Shown here: piece after piece, positions 51,545 to 61,743 of the stretch
Position numbering within the stretch: position 1 is the stretch's first letter
Layout of the letters: each line of letters begins with the position of its first letter
Assembly (NCBI RefSeq): GCF_900538275.1
Contig: NZ_LR130778.1
Location: forward strand, 2,786,001-2,850,000
DNA length: 64,000 bases
From: Petrocella atlantisensis
GTDB taxonomy: Bacteria > Bacillota > Clostridia > Lachnospirales > Vallitaleaceae
Direction: 5' to 3'
Notes under the pieces: generated by a model
The model's input: the letters and a program-made list of their open reading frames with translations, nothing else
What the model was told of the DNA's origin: nothing
Database searches by the model: none
Made by a program: the position numbers and the translations under genes

Positions 51545-52711
51545 ATGAAAATATTACATACAGGGGATTGGCATATCGGTAAATTGGTCCATGGGATTCA
51601 TATGACAGAAGATCAAAAATATCTGCTTGACCAATTAATGGATTTAATAATACAAGAAAAACCGGATGTCATGATTGTTGCCGGAGATATATATGACCGT
51701 TCAATACCACCCGTTGAAGCGGTAGAGGTTCTAGATAGCTTTTTATCAGAGGCAGTCTTAACCCATAAGTTGAAAATCATTGCCATTGCAGGTAACCATG
51801 ACAGCTCGAATCGTGTTGGGTTCGCTAGCCGACTTTTAATGGATCAAGGACTTCATATTCATGGAAATATCAGAAAAGTCATTGTGCCAATCGTAATAGA
51901 AGATGAGAATGGACCGGTTTATTTTTATCCGATTCCTTATGGAGAACCAGCCATAATTAGAGAAATCTATGACGATGAAAGCATTAAGGATCATGAAACG
52001 GCTATGAAAAGGATAATCTCAGATATACAGGCCAATAAACCTGCTAATGGTCGACATATTTGTATTGCTCATGGTTTTGTTATGGGTGCTATGGAAGCGG
52101 AAACGAGTGAGTCTGAAAGACCGTTATCTATTGGTGGATCTGAATATGTGGATGTACGCTATTTTGAAGGCTTTGATTACGTGGCGCTGGGCCATTTGCA
52201 TAAGCCGCAAAAGGTCAAACATGAACATATTCGTTACGCTGGGTCCCTACTCAAATACTCATTTTCCGAAGCCAATCAGAAGAAATCCATGACTATGGTA
52301 GACATGGATGGTAGCGGTAGCGTTACCATAAAGCAAATCAGTTTAAACCCCTTAAAAGACATGAGAATCATTAAGGGCAAACTTGAAAATCTGATGGATC
52401 CTAAAATATATGCAGGTACGAATACAAAGGACTATATAATGGCAATATTAACAGACCGAGGGGAGATTATGGATGCGATTGGAAAGCTAAGATCCATATA
52501 CCCAAATATCTTAAAAATTGAAAGAGAAGTTTTTGAAAGAGAAGCCGGTATGATGCAGACCTCAGCAGGGCATGCATTTGCAAAGAAAAGTATTTTGGAA
52601 CTCTTCGGTGAGTTCTATGAAAATGTCTCTGCAGAAGCCTTCACAGATGAAAAGAGAGACGTAATTGCAGGTGTCATGAATGCATTGGAACAAGAGGGGA
52701 GGGCGTTATAA
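51545..52711 (+). CDS. sbcD: SbcD, nuclease subunit of SbcCD
   Basis: This 388-residue Mre11-type metallophosphoesterase has the phosphoesterase motifs in order: HTGDWHIGK near residue 5, VAGDIYDRS near residue 44, AGNHDSSNR near residue 82, and AHGFVMG and LGHLHKPQ near residues 175-220. With SbcC it forms a complex that opens DNA hairpins and trims double-strand ends. Its stop overlaps the sbcC start (TAATG), so the two are translationally coupled. GGGGAGGAG precedes the ATG. Confidence 0.95.
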   Translation: MKILHTGDWHIGKLVHGIHMTEDQKYLLDQLMDLIIQEKPDVMIVAGDIYDRSIPPVEAVEVLDSFLSEAVLTHKLKIIAIAGNHDSSNRVGFASRLLMDQGLHIHGNIRKVIVPIVIEDENGPVYFYPIPYGEPAIIREIYDDESIKDHETAMKRIISDIQANKPANGRHICIAHGFVMGAMEAETSESERPLSIGGSEYVDVRYFEGFDYVALGHLHKPQKVKHEHIRYAGSLLKYSFSEANQKKSMTMVDMDGSGSVTIKQISLNPLKDMRIIKGKLENLMDPKIYAGTNTKDYIMAILTDRGEIMDAIGKLRSIYPNILKIEREVFEREAGMMQTSAGHAFAKKSILELFGEFYENVSAEAFTDEKRDVIAGVMNALEQEGRAL

Positions 52712-55700
52712 TGCGACCGATCAAATTAACCATGACCGCTTTTGGGCCATACAAAAATAAGGAAATAATTAATTTTGGAGAGTTGGGGCATAGGAATCTA
52801 TTTCTAATTACAGGGCCTACGGGTTCAGGAAAGACCACTATTTTTGATGCCATCAGTTTTGCAGTATATGGAGAATGTAGCGGTCATATGCGTACAGCAG
52901 AAAGTCTAAGAAGCCAGTTTTCAGAGAGTGACGTATTGACAGAAGTAGAACTAGAGTTTGAGCTTAGAGGTACGAAGTACCTTATTCATCGCATCCCAAA
53001 ACAAGAAAAGCCCAAACAGAGAGGTGAAGGTACAACTGAACAAAAACCGGAGGCAGTTTTAACCATCTTTGATCAAGAACCAAAAACCATCATAATAGGT
53101 GTTAAACAAGTCAATGAAAAAGTAGAATCTCTTCTGGGCATCAATGCAGAACAATTTAGGCAAATCATGATGATTCCACAAGGCGAGTTTCAAAAATTGT
53201 TGACATCCTCTAGTGAAGAACGAGAAAGTGTCCTTAGACAACTCTTTGATACAAGTATGTACAGTTTATTTCAAAACCGTTTAGAAGCAAAATCAAACAC
53301 GTTAATGAATAGTATTAAGCGGGATAAAGAAATCAGAGACCATGATATCACCAACATAGATTGGGCGGACAATGAAGCCTTAGGCTTGATGATACAAGCC
53401 CAAGATAAGCCGGTTGAAGAGATTCTTAATAAAACAAAAGAGATGAACAATAAAGACCTATTAGAACTTGAAAATATAGAAGCGGAAATAAGCATTCAAA
53501 GTCAAGCCCTTGAAGCAGAGATTGAAAGACGTGAAAAGGCTAAAGAAATCAATAAAAAAATTGAAGAAAAGAATAAAATCCAAAAGGCATTAGATGAAGA
53601 AAAAATAAAAGTTCCCTTAATAACAACACTTATAAAGCAAGTCAAGCAAGCTATGGAAGCAAAGAATATTGAGCCTCTGGAAAAGAATATTCATACGAGG
53701 AAAACGGATCTTGACGACAAAAAGGAAGCATATAAACAATCAGACCACAAGATTAGAACCCTCCAATCACAACTAGACACTGCTCTTAAACAATATGAAG
53801 AGGAAATGTCGACAAAAAGAAAAGAAGATCGCCGTAAGCAGTCTGAGGCAGCGCTACGTCTGAAATCCTATGAAGATAAAGTTAAAAACCTTAAGTCCAT
53901 AGAAGATAAAGTTAAAGAGCTTGAAGTTGTATTAAAAAGCTTGGAAGATCAAGAACAAAAGCAAAAAGATATGTTGACAAGGTCTCACAAAAAGATGGAA
54001 CAGCTTATGTTGGATAAAGAAAAGGCGGATCAAGCACGCCTAGAGATTGTAGAAAAAAGAACTGAACTCGAAAAAATAAAAAACGAAAAAAAAGATCTGA
54101 ATAAAATCCTAGATCTCCAAAATAAGATTCATCATGAAAAAGAGGACTATGAAAAAGCAAAAAAAGAGCAGGATGCATTGCAACATACCTTATTAACGCT
54201 TGAGAAAAACTACGAGAAAAGCCATCAAGAATTTCTGCAAAACATGGCAGCCATATTTGCCGGTGATTTAAAAGACGGATATCCATGTCCAGTATGTGGT
54301 GCTAAGGACCACATAGATCCAGCCACTTTTAGTGGGAATGAAGTAACAGAAGAAGATATCAAGTCTCTAGGAGAAGAAGTAAAAGTCTGCAGGGTGCGCT
54401 ACAATGATCAAAACAACTTAATAAGTGTATTGGAAGAACGTCTAAGAAAAACCAAGTCCATATATCATGAAAATATCCAAAACTTATCAGAAAATATGTT
54501 TGTACAAATCCAAGGGATGCTTCTTGAGGATGAGAAAAATTATTTTGTAGAAGAACTAAAGTCACGAGAAGTAACGTTACAGAGTATGGCGTTGAAAATG
54601 ACCTCTATAGAAAAATTGGCAGAACAATCCGTTACTATTGCTGACGATATCAAAAAGAAAAAGCTGGAGATTAATCAAACAGAGACCCTTAAAGAGCAGG
54701 TTGCCATAGATATTCTTAAGATAAGAAGTCAATTAACAGAGAAACAGTCAAATCTTAAATATATATACGAGGAAGTGCCTGGCGAATTAAGAAATCTTAA
54801 GGACCTAATGAAAGCCATTGAAGTTCAAGAATCTCTTTTACAAGATATGGAAAATCAACTAGAGACAGCTAAGAAAAACTATGATAAATTGAAAGTAGAA
54901 CAATTAACCACTGAAACAAAGAAGCGGCAATATAATAAAGATATTATTTTTCTAACCCAACGCTTAAAGGAAGAAGAAGATGCTTTTTTTCTCAAACTTC
55001 GTCAAAAAGGATTTGAAAATGCTGATGCGTATACAAAAGCAAAAATGACAGACGAAGATATTGAATATAATACAGCAACCATAGAAAACCATACCAAGCA
55101 ACTTCATAGTCTCACAAAAAGCTATGAAACACTAAGGCATCAGACGAAAGACCAGCATATAGTGGATTTGGCTAGTTTTGAAAGTACAATTGAGACTTTA
55201 CGTCAAAAAACCAAAGCCTACGGAGACCAAAAAGGCGTTATTGTCAGCAGAATTAAAAATAACAGTTTGATGTTAGAACATGTTAAGGTACGCAATCTAA
55301 AGATAAGAAATGAAGAAGAAGAGCATCAGGTTTTGGGTCATTTATCCAATATGGCAAAAGGTAATAATACCTACCGCATAACTTTTGAGCGCTATGTATT
55401 GGCAGCATTCCTTGAAGATATTATTGTGGCGGCAAATCTACGGCTGACTCAGATGACTGATGGTCGTTATCTGTTATCCAGAACACAAGAACTACAAAGG
55501 CGAAATGCTAAAGGTGGTCTGGAGTTAGAAGTCTATGACAATTATACAGGTATGAACCGGCATGTAAAAACTTTGTCCGGTGGTGAAGGCTTTATGGCAT
55601 CACTTTCCATGGCACTTGGTTTGGCGGATGTTGTTCAATCTTATGCAGGCGGTGTACAGCTAGATACCATGTTCATTGATGAAGGATTTGGAACATTGGA

Positions 55701-55866
55701 TCAAGAATCCTTAGACAGTGCGATCAATTGTTTGGTGGATTTGCAAAAAACAGGAAGGTTAGTAGGCATCATATCACATGTACAAGAATTAAAAGAACGT
55801 ATTGATACAAGACTTGAAGTCCTTGGAACGAACATCGGAAGTCATACAAGATTTGTTGCTGGGTGA
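52711..55866 (+). CDS. sbcC: SbcC, ATPase subunit of SbcCD
   Basis: This 1051-residue Rad50/SMC-like ATPase has the Walker A motif ITGPTGSGKTTIFDA near residue 33. Long coiled coils follow at about 210-500 and 560-880. The zinc hook YPCPVCGAKDH lies near residue 527, half-way along. The C-terminal ATPase half contains the signature KTLSGGEGFMASLSMALGLA and Walker B MFIDEGFGTLDQESL. It partners SbcD in palindrome and hairpin cleavage. This window holds several perfect palindromes, all of modest size. Confidence 0.95.
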   Translation: MRPIKLTMTAFGPYKNKEIINFGELGHRNLFLITGPTGSGKTTIFDAISFAVYGECSGHMRTAESLRSQFSESDVLTEVELEFELRGTKYLIHRIPKQEKPKQRGEGTTEQKPEAVLTIFDQEPKTIIIGVKQVNEKVESLLGINAEQFRQIMMIPQGEFQKLLTSSSEERESVLRQLFDTSMYSLFQNRLEAKSNTLMNSIKRDKEIRDHDITNIDWADNEALGLMIQAQDKPVEEILNKTKEMNNKDLLELENIEAEISIQSQALEAEIERREKAKEINKKIEEKNKIQKALDEEKIKVPLITTLIKQVKQAMEAKNIEPLEKNIHTRKTDLDDKKEAYKQSDHKIRTLQSQLDTALKQYEEEMSTKRKEDRRKQSEAALRLKSYEDKVKNLKSIEDKVKELEVVLKSLEDQEQKQKDMLTRSHKKMEQLMLDKEKADQARLEIVEKRTELEKIKNEKKDLNKILDLQNKIHHEKEDYEKAKKEQDALQHTLLTLEKNYEKSHQEFLQNMAAIFAGDLKDGYPCPVCGAKDHIDPATFSGNEVTEEDIKSLGEEVKVCRVRYNDQNNLISVLEERLRKTKSIYHENIQNLSENMFVQIQGMLLEDEKNYFVEELKSREVTLQSMALKMTSIEKLAEQSVTIADDIKKKKLEINQTETLKEQVAIDILKIRSQLTEKQSNLKYIYEEVPGELRNLKDLMKAIEVQESLLQDMENQLETAKKNYDKLKVEQLTTETKKRQYNKDIIFLTQRLKEEEDAFFLKLRQKGFENADAYTKAKMTDEDIEYNTATIENHTKQLHSLTKSYETLRHQTKDQHIVDLASFESTIETLRQKTKAYGDQKGVIVSRIKNNSLMLEHVKVRNLKIRNEEEEHQVLGHLSNMAKGNNTYRITFERYVLAAFLEDIIVAANLRLTQMTDGRYLLSRTQELQRRNAKGGLELEVYDNYTGMNRHVKTLSGGEGFMASLSMALGLADVVQSYAGGVQLDTMFIDEGFGTLDQESLDSAINCLVDLQKTGRLVGIISHVQELKERIDTRLEVLGTNIGSHTRFVAG

Positions 55867-55908
55867 CGGACAAATAAGAACACTATATAATAGAAGGAAG
55901 GCATGATT

Positions 55909-56373
55909 ATGGGCATTGAAAAGGTAAAAGCATACTTTAAGCAATACGAAATGGAAGATCAAATTATGGAGTTTGAAACCTCCAGTGCTACAGTGGCACT
56001 TGCTGCAGAAGCCATAGGTTGTGCGGCAGATAAAATAGCCAAGACGCTCGCATTTAAAAAGGATGATGGATGTGTTTTGGTAGTGGCAGCAGGAGAAGCT
56101 AGGGTGGATAATCGTAAATTCAAAGAAACCTTCATGACCAAAGCCAAGATGCTATCACCAGACGAAGTGCTACACTTTACAGGTCATGAAGTAGGTGGTG
56201 TTTGTCCTTTTGCGATTGAGCATGAAGATGTCAAGGTTTATATAGATGTATCTTTGAAGGCATATGAAAAAGTCTACCCGGCATGTGGAAGCAGTGACTC
56301 AGCCATAGAACTAACGATAGATGAACTCCATACTTATGGTAAAGCTTTGGAATTTGTTGATGTTTGCAAATAG
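55909..56373 (+). CDS. YbaK/aminoacyl-tRNA deacylase family protein
   Basis: This 154-residue protein has the YbaK fold that hydrolyses mischarged tRNA (such as Cys- or Ala-tRNA-Pro). Landmarks are IAKTLAFKKDDGCVLVVAAG, LSPDEVLHFTGHEVGGVCPF near residue 85, and PACGSSDSAIELTIDEL near the C terminus. The ATG at 55903 is too near the AAGGAAGG site, so ATG 55909 is preferred. It may be co-transcribed with the pirin gene 33 bp downstream. Confidence 0.88.
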   Translation: MGIEKVKAYFKQYEMEDQIMEFETSSATVALAAEAIGCAADKIAKTLAFKKDDGCVLVVAAGEARVDNRKFKETFMTKAKMLSPDEVLHFTGHEVGGVCPFAIEHEDVKVYIDVSLKAYEKVYPACGSSDSAIELTIDELHTYGKALEFVDVCK

Positions 56374-56406
56374 CATAAAACGATATTAGAAAAAGGAGGT
56401 AGCAAG

Positions 56407-57420
56407 ATGAACCCAATCATGAATAAACAACCTTTAGGATTTCAATGGCCGACACAAGATCCCTTTTTATTTTGTGTCCATCATTTGGATCTATACCCAA
56501 AAGGTAATAGCCATCAAGGACCGGAAGCATCTTTAGAGGGAAGAAGGCTAGGTCAGGACTTTGACTTGGAAAATGACTGGAAGATGTATCATGGGCACCA
56601 GGTACCGGGCTTTCCTGAACATCCCCATAGAGGTTTTGAAACTGTGACAATTGTACTTGAAGGATTTGTGGATCATCATGATTCATCCGGGGCATCCGGT
56701 AGATATGGTGGTGGTGATGTTCAATGGATGACAGCGGGGAGTGGTATGCAGCACGCTGAAATGTTTCCTTTGGTACATGATCAACAAGACAACACTTTAC
56801 ATCTGTTTCAGATATGGTTGAATCTTCCCAGGAAAGACAAGTTCGTAGATCCCCATTATAAAATGCTGTGGCATGAAGAGATTCCGAAGGCTACATATGG
56901 AGAGGGAAGTCTTATGAGCGAGGTGACCATTATAGCCGGAGAATATGATGGACACAGAGCCCTTGAACCAGCGCCGGATTCGTGGGCGCAAGATCCGGAC
57001 CATCACGTCGATATTTTGCTGATTAAGCTGGCACCTGATTCTGTTCTAAGTTTTCCAAGAAAGTCAGAAACCATGATCCGAAATCTCTATTATTATAAAG
57101 GAGAAGGTATAAAGGTTAACGACGAACCAACGCAAGTGGGTCAATGCCTGCAGATTGAGAATGTTGACATAAGCATCAAGAACAGTGATGTAGAATCTTA
57201 TCTTTTGCTGTTACAAGGAGAACCCATCGGGGAGCCGGTCGTACAGTACGGACCTTTTGTCATGAACAGTGAAAAAGAGATTCAAGATGCTTATATGGAC
57301 TATCAAAAAACCCGATTTGGAGGTTGGCCATGGGACAGGTCAGATCCGGTAAATGATAGGCAAGTGGGACGAAGAGCATCGTATGCCGATGGTACAGTAG
57401 AAACGCCTCTTGACAAATGA
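56407..57420 (+). CDS. Pirin family protein
   Basis: This 337-residue bicupin has the pirin metal site visible in PGFPEHPHRGFETVTIVLEG, then HHDSSG and GDVQWMTAGSGMQHAEMFP (His, His, His, Glu). The second cupin is degenerate, as usual. Some pirins act as quercetin dioxygenases; bacterial roles vary. An AAGGAGGTAGC site precedes the ATG. It carries a C-terminal extension (about 290-337: MDYQKTRFGGWPWDRSDPVN) seen in many bacterial members. Confidence 0.92.
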   Translation: MNPIMNKQPLGFQWPTQDPFLFCVHHLDLYPKGNSHQGPEASLEGRRLGQDFDLENDWKMYHGHQVPGFPEHPHRGFETVTIVLEGFVDHHDSSGASGRYGGGDVQWMTAGSGMQHAEMFPLVHDQQDNTLHLFQIWLNLPRKDKFVDPHYKMLWHEEIPKATYGEGSLMSEVTIIAGEYDGHRALEPAPDSWAQDPDHHVDILLIKLAPDSVLSFPRKSETMIRNLYYYKGEGIKVNDEPTQVGQCLQIENVDISIKNSDVESYLLLLQGEPIGEPVVQYGPFVMNSEKEIQDAYMDYQKTRFGGWPWDRSDPVNDRQVGRRASYADGTVETPLDK

Positions 57421-57614
57421 ATACGGTATCATTATACTTAAAAAGTTAGATGAAGAAAGTGTTTTCTTATGTTATTGAAAGGCCTATAATGAAGCTTAGT
57501 AATTAGCCGGAGGGCACTTTTTTTGTGGACTTTGAAGGTATCTACCTTCAGATGTAGAAGATTTTTAGATAGAGGGATGAATTACAAAAAAAACAAGATT
57601 CAGGAGGAAAGAAA

Positions 57615-58787
57615 ATGAAAAAGGTAATATCAATGCTTATGTTAGGTATCATGCTATTTAGTGTCGCTTGTTCCGGTCCCAAGGAAGAAGGGGGAGACAC
57701 AACCACTGAAGGTGGTGCTACAGAAGTTATTAAAATTGGCGTATTTGAGCCAATGACCGGTGCCAATGCAGCAGGTGGAGAAATGGAAGTAGAAGGTATT
57801 CGTTTAGCCAATGAACTGTATCCGGAAGTTAACGGTATGAAGGTTGAATTGGTTGTAGCGGATAATAAGTCAGACAAGGTTGAAGCTGCTAATGCAGCAG
57901 TGATGTTGATTGATAAGGAAAATGTTAATGCAATCATCGGTAGCTGGGGATCATCCTTATCTATGGCAGCAGGACCAATTGTTCTTGAAAAACAAATTCC
58001 TACAGTTGCAGCATCGGCTACCAATCCATTGGTAACCATCGGTAATGAGTATTATCAACGTGTATGTTTTATCGACTCTTTCCAAGGGACTGTTATGGCG
58101 AAGTATGCATTTGAGACCTTAGGCGCAAAAAAAGCTGCTATCATTCAAGAGATTTCAAGTGACTATTCTGTAGGACTTGTGAAATACTTCAACGATGCAT
58201 TTATTGAATTAACTGGTGATGCAGATGCTATTATTGGTACAGCAAACTATAGTACCGGAGATCAAGATTTCTCTGCTCAACTCAGTAACATCAAACAACT
58301 GAATCCGGACGTTATTTTTGCACCTGGTAACTACACAGAATCAGCATTGTTAATTAAGCAAGCCAGAGAACTTGGTATTACAACACCTTTTATCGGTGGT
58401 GATACTTGGGAAGCACCAGAGTTCTTAGAAATCGGTGGAGACGCTGTTGAAGGTGCTGCTTTCTCAACATTCTTCACAAGTGATGTTCCAATTACAGCAG
58501 AATCAGAAACATTTTTAGATGCATACAGAGCTAAATATGACAAAGAGCCTGCATCCGTTACGGCACTTGGCTATGATGCTTATTTAGTTATTCTAGATGC
58601 AATTAAGAGATCAGGATCCACAGATCCTGTTGAGATTCAAAAAGCTTTAGCAACAACAGCTGATTTTGAAGGTGCTGCAGGTATGATTACCCTTGATGAG
58701 AATGGTGATGCGGTTAAGAGTGCAGTTATCAAAATGGTTGAAGGCGGTTTATTTAAGTACATGACAACAGTAGAACCAATAAAATAA
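57615..58787 (+). CDS. livK: Branched-chain amino acid ABC transporter substrate-binding lipoprotein
   Basis: This 390-residue lipoprotein has a lipobox (LFSVACSG, Cys near residue 19) and a Gly/Thr/Glu linker. A Leu/Ile/Val-binding domain follows, with IKIGVFEPMTGANAAGGEME, IIGSWGSSLSMAAGP, ISSDYSVGL and VTALGYDAYLVILDAIKRSG. It captures leucine, isoleucine and valine (or a related ligand) outside the cell for the permease encoded downstream. A terminator-like hairpin and a 236-bp gap with a dispersed repeat separate it from livH, which would raise binder levels relative to the permease. Confidence 0.93.
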   Translation: MKKVISMLMLGIMLFSVACSGPKEEGGDTTTEGGATEVIKIGVFEPMTGANAAGGEMEVEGIRLANELYPEVNGMKVELVVADNKSDKVEAANAAVMLIDKENVNAIIGSWGSSLSMAAGPIVLEKQIPTVAASATNPLVTIGNEYYQRVCFIDSFQGTVMAKYAFETLGAKKAAIIQEISSDYSVGLVKYFNDAFIELTGDADAIIGTANYSTGDQDFSAQLSNIKQLNPDVIFAPGNYTESALLIKQARELGITTPFIGGDTWEAPEFLEIGGDAVEGAAFSTFFTSDVPITAESETFLDAYRAKYDKEPASVTALGYDAYLVILDAIKRSGSTDPVEIQKALATTADFEGAAGMITLDENGDAVKSAVIKMVEGGLFKYMTTVEPIK

Positions 58788-58793
58788 TAATTC

Positions 58794-58831
58794 AATCAAT
58801 GCATGGGGCATATCCCTATGCATTGATTTTT
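58794..58831 (+). terminator. Terminator or attenuator after livK
   Basis: AATCAATGCAT pairs with ATGCATTGATT around a partly paired loop (GGG/CCC), followed by TTTTAATT. Partial read-through into livHMGF is expected. Confidence 0.75.
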
Positions 58832-58835
58832 AATT

Positions 58836-58910
58836 CTCAAGGAAAGCCTATGCTATGTTAATGCGTTGAAGTATCGCATTAACTACTTAAGGAAATCTTT
58901 CCTGCCGGAA
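58836..58910. repeat. Dispersed palindromic repeat, family 2
   Basis: The core GTTAATGCG-TTGAAGTAT-CGCATTAAC is a 9-bp perfect hairpin. The outer AGGAAAG pairs with CTTTCCT. The core shares TGCGTTGAAG.AT.CGCA with the copy at 21096. The rest of the gap to 59023 has small hairpins (GAGGCATAGCCTC) and no gene. Confidence 0.6.
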
Positions 58911-59023
58911 CAATTTGCTTTGCAAAACGAGGCATAGCCTCTTTGTTCTACATGGAAGTATGAGACCAGATAAGCATATGTATGTTTATTTGATCCATCA
59001 AATCTAATTAAGGGAGAAGCTCT

Positions 59024-59917
59024 ATGGATTTAGAACTATTTTTACAACAATTGGCCAACGCAATTTCCCTTGGAAGTCTTTATGCACTTTTGGCAATCGG
59101 TTACACAATGGTATACGGTATACTTAGGTTGATTAACTTTGCCCATGGCGATATCTTCATGTTTGGTACCTACATGGCTTTTTATATGATGACAAGCTTT
59201 TTGCTACCTTGGGGTGCTGCATTTTTTATTGCAATTATTCTAACAATTGCCTTTGGTGTACTGGTTGAAAAGGCTGCATATAAGCCCCTTAGGAATTCAC
59301 CTAGAATGTCTATTATGATTTCAGCAATCGGTGCGTCTTTCTTGATTGAGAATTTGGCCATCGTGGTTTTTGGCGGGCGCCCAAAATCACTTCCGGTACC
59401 TGATTTATTCAATAGAATCATTCATATTGGCAACGTATCTGTTGTCAGCATCACATTTATTACACCCATCATTACAATGGTTGCCTTGGCTGTCCTTATG
59501 TTTATTGTAAACAAAACAAAAACAGGCATGGCGATGAGAGCGGTTTCGAAGGACTATGAAGCAGCTAGACTTATGGGTATTGATGTTAACTTCATTATCA
59601 CATTTACCTTTGCAATCGGTTCTGCATTGGCAGCAATCGGTGGTATTATGTGGGGTTTAAAGTACCCAAGCTTATTACCATTAATGGGTGTTATGCCGGG
59701 ACTTAAGTGCTTTATTGCAGCCGTAATTGGTGGTATTGGAGACATAAGAGGTGCCGTCATCGGTGGGTTTATACTTGGACTCATTGAGATTATGCTCATT
59801 GCTGTTTTTCCTGAGTTGACAGGCTATAGAGATGCTTTTGCATTTGTGCTACTCATCGTCATTCTATTGGTTAAGCCAACAGGTATCATGGGCAAAAACA
59901 TAGCGGAGAAGGTGTAA
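59024..59917 (+). CDS. livH: Branched-chain amino acid ABC transporter permease LivH
   Basis: This 297-residue membrane protein has about eight helices. Family landmarks: ISLGSLYALLAIGYTMVYGI near the N terminus, RLINFAHGDIFMFG, the cytoplasmic loop MAMRAVSKDYEAARLMGID that contacts the ATPase, and a final AVIGGIGDIRGAVIGGFILG. It pairs with LivM to form the pore. livM follows after 2 bp. AAGGGAGAAG precedes the ATG. Confidence 0.94.
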   Translation: MDLELFLQQLANAISLGSLYALLAIGYTMVYGILRLINFAHGDIFMFGTYMAFYMMTSFLLPWGAAFFIAIILTIAFGVLVEKAAYKPLRNSPRMSIMISAIGASFLIENLAIVVFGGRPKSLPVPDLFNRIIHIGNVSVVSITFITPIITMVALAVLMFIVNKTKTGMAMRAVSKDYEAARLMGIDVNFIITFTFAIGSALAAIGGIMWGLKYPSLLPLMGVMPGLKCFIAAVIGGIGDIRGAVIGGFILGLIEIMLIAVFPELTGYRDAFAFVLLIVILLVKPTGIMGKNIAEKV

Positions 59918-59919
59918 TT

Positions 59920-60966
59920 ATGAAAAATAAAAAAACACAACTAACCATTCTATTATTGATTGTAACAATCGCAATTATTGCGGTTTTAAACATAACATTA
60001 GATTCATATAAGATAAAAATATTTACACTATGTGGTATTTATATAATTCTTGGTTTATCCATGAATCTCATTAACGGTTTTACAGGTCTTTTTTCTTTAG
60101 GCCATGCCGGCTTTATGGCGGTAGGTGCCTATGTTTCTGCACTTTTGACGATGAGCCCAGAACTTAAAGATTCGGTTTTTTATGTGGCACCGATTAACCC
60201 TTTTATTAAGATGATTCAACTGCCTTTTCCATTGGCACTTATTGTTGGCGGGTTAGTTGCAGCCGGCGTTGCCTTTTTAATTGGCGCACCTGTATTAAGG
60301 CTCAACGATGATTATCTGGCCATTGCCACACTAGGGTTCAGTGAGATTATACGCGTTGTGATCACAAACACACAGACCTTAACCAACGGATCATTAGGTC
60401 TTAAAGGAATTACCCGATATACCAACGCATGGTGGGCATGGGGTATTGCTATTTTAACCATATTTTTTATGATTTGGCTGATCCATGGTATGTATGGTAA
60501 AGCTTTTAAAGCCATACGTGAAGATGAGATTGCAGCTGAAGCAATGGGCATCAGCTTATTCAAACATAAAATGATGTCTTTTGTTATTGGTGCGTTCTTT
60601 GCTGGTGTTGGGGGTGGACTACTGGGTCATCTTATTGGCGCCATCGACCCCAATATGTTTAGATTTATTTTGACCTTCAATATACTGTTGATTGTTGTTC
60701 TTGGCGGTATTGGTAGCATTACAGGCACCATTATTTCAGCAACGGCTGTAACCATACTCATGGAAGTGCTGAGATTCATAGAGAGTCCGATTAATCTAGG
60801 ATTTATTAATATACCGGGTATCCCCGGAATGAGAATGGTTGTATTTTCTCTAATGCTTATGGGTGTCATATTATTTTATCCCAAAGGCCTTATGGGAAGA
60901 GCAGAGTTCAACTGGGACTATTTCTTGAAAAAGAAATTTTTGAGAAACAGAAAAAAATCAGCTTAA
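59920..60966 (+). CDS. livM: Branched-chain amino acid ABC transporter permease LivM
   Basis: This 348-residue second permease has an N-terminal helix set, GLSMNLINGFTGLFSLGHAG near residue 47, the ATPase-contact loop GKAFKAIREDEIAAEAMGIS near residue 193, and late LTFNILLIVVLGGIGSITGT. It has two hydrophobic blocks, as in LivM. It starts 2 bp after livH and is followed by livG after 6 bp, so it is part of the livHMGF operon. Confidence 0.94.
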   Translation: MKNKKTQLTILLLIVTIAIIAVLNITLDSYKIKIFTLCGIYIILGLSMNLINGFTGLFSLGHAGFMAVGAYVSALLTMSPELKDSVFYVAPINPFIKMIQLPFPLALIVGGLVAAGVAFLIGAPVLRLNDDYLAIATLGFSEIIRVVITNTQTLTNGSLGLKGITRYTNAWWAWGIAILTIFFMIWLIHGMYGKAFKAIREDEIAAEAMGISLFKHKMMSFVIGAFFAGVGGGLLGHLIGAIDPNMFRFILTFNILLIVVLGGIGSITGTIISATAVTILMEVLRFIESPINLGFINIPGIPGMRMVVFSLMLMGVILFYPKGLMGRAEFNWDYFLKKKFLRNRKKSA

Positions 60967-60972
60967 AAGGGT

Positions 60973-61743
60973 GTGAACATTATGGCGTTACTTAGGACAG
61001 ACAAAATCACGATGCAATTTAGTGGATTGACAGCGGTTTTGGATTTGAATATTGAGATCAACGATAGGGAAATCATTGGCTTGATTGGCCCAAATGGAGC
61101 CGGTAAAACAACGGCTTTCAATATGATCACAGGTGTTTATAAACCAACCAAAGGTCAAGTGTATTATAATGATAAAGATGTAACAGGTTTAAAGCCTCAT
61201 GAGATTACAAAGTTCGGCATAGCCAGAACTTTTCAAAACATAAGACTTTTTAAGGAATTGACCGTTCTTGACAATGTTATTATAGCCAATCATTTAAGGC
61301 TTAAATCCAATTTATTTGGATCTGTTGTAAGAACACCCGGTTATCGTAAGGAAGAGCAACAGATCTATGAAAAATCAATGGCGCTGCTTAAAGATGTCGG
61401 CCTAGATGATTTGAAGGATGAGAAGTCATCTAATTTGCCCTACGGTAAGCAAAGAAGACTTGAGATTGCAAGAGCACTCGCAACAGATCCTAAATTACTC
61501 TTATTGGATGAGCCGGCAGCTGGTATGAACCCTCAAGAATCCCATGAGTTGATGGGCTTCATAAGAGAAATTAGAGACAAGTTTGACATTGCAATTTTAA
61601 TGATTGAGCATCACATGCAGGTCGTTATGGGTGTGTGTGAACGGATTTATGTTCTAGACTATGGTGTGACCATTGCAGAAGGTCTTCCGGATGCTATACA
61701 AAATGATCCAAAAGTCATAGAAGCTTATTTGGGGGTGGACTAG
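60973..61743 (+). CDS. livG: Branched-chain amino acid ABC transporter ATPase LivG
   Basis: This 256-residue cytosolic ATPase has Walker A GLIGPNGAGKTTAFNMITG near residue 35, the LivG-type FGIARTFQNIRLFKELTVLD, a variant signature NLPYGKQRRLEIARAL near residue 155, and Walker B LLLLDEPAAGMNP. An internal start at MALLRTDKI (61000-terminal part of the frame) is possible but the first ATG is kept. livF follows directly, with no gap. Confidence 0.94.
   Translation: MNIMALLRTDKITMQFSGLTAVLDLNIEINDREIIGLIGPNGAGKTTAFNMITGVYKPTKGQVYYNDKDVTGLKPHEITKFGIARTFQNIRLFKELTVLDNVIIANHLRLKSNLFGSVVRTPGYRKEEQQIYEKSMALLKDVGLDDLKDEKSSNLPYGKQRRLEIARALATDPKLLLLDEPAAGMNPQESHELMGFIREIRDKFDIAILMIEHHMQVVMGVCERIYVLDYGVTIAEGLPDAIQNDPKVIEAYLGVD

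Noticed and set aside
52711-55866. Coiled-coil surface protein
   Set aside because: Walker A, the mid-chain CxxC zinc hook, the signature motif and coupling to sbcD identify SbcC.
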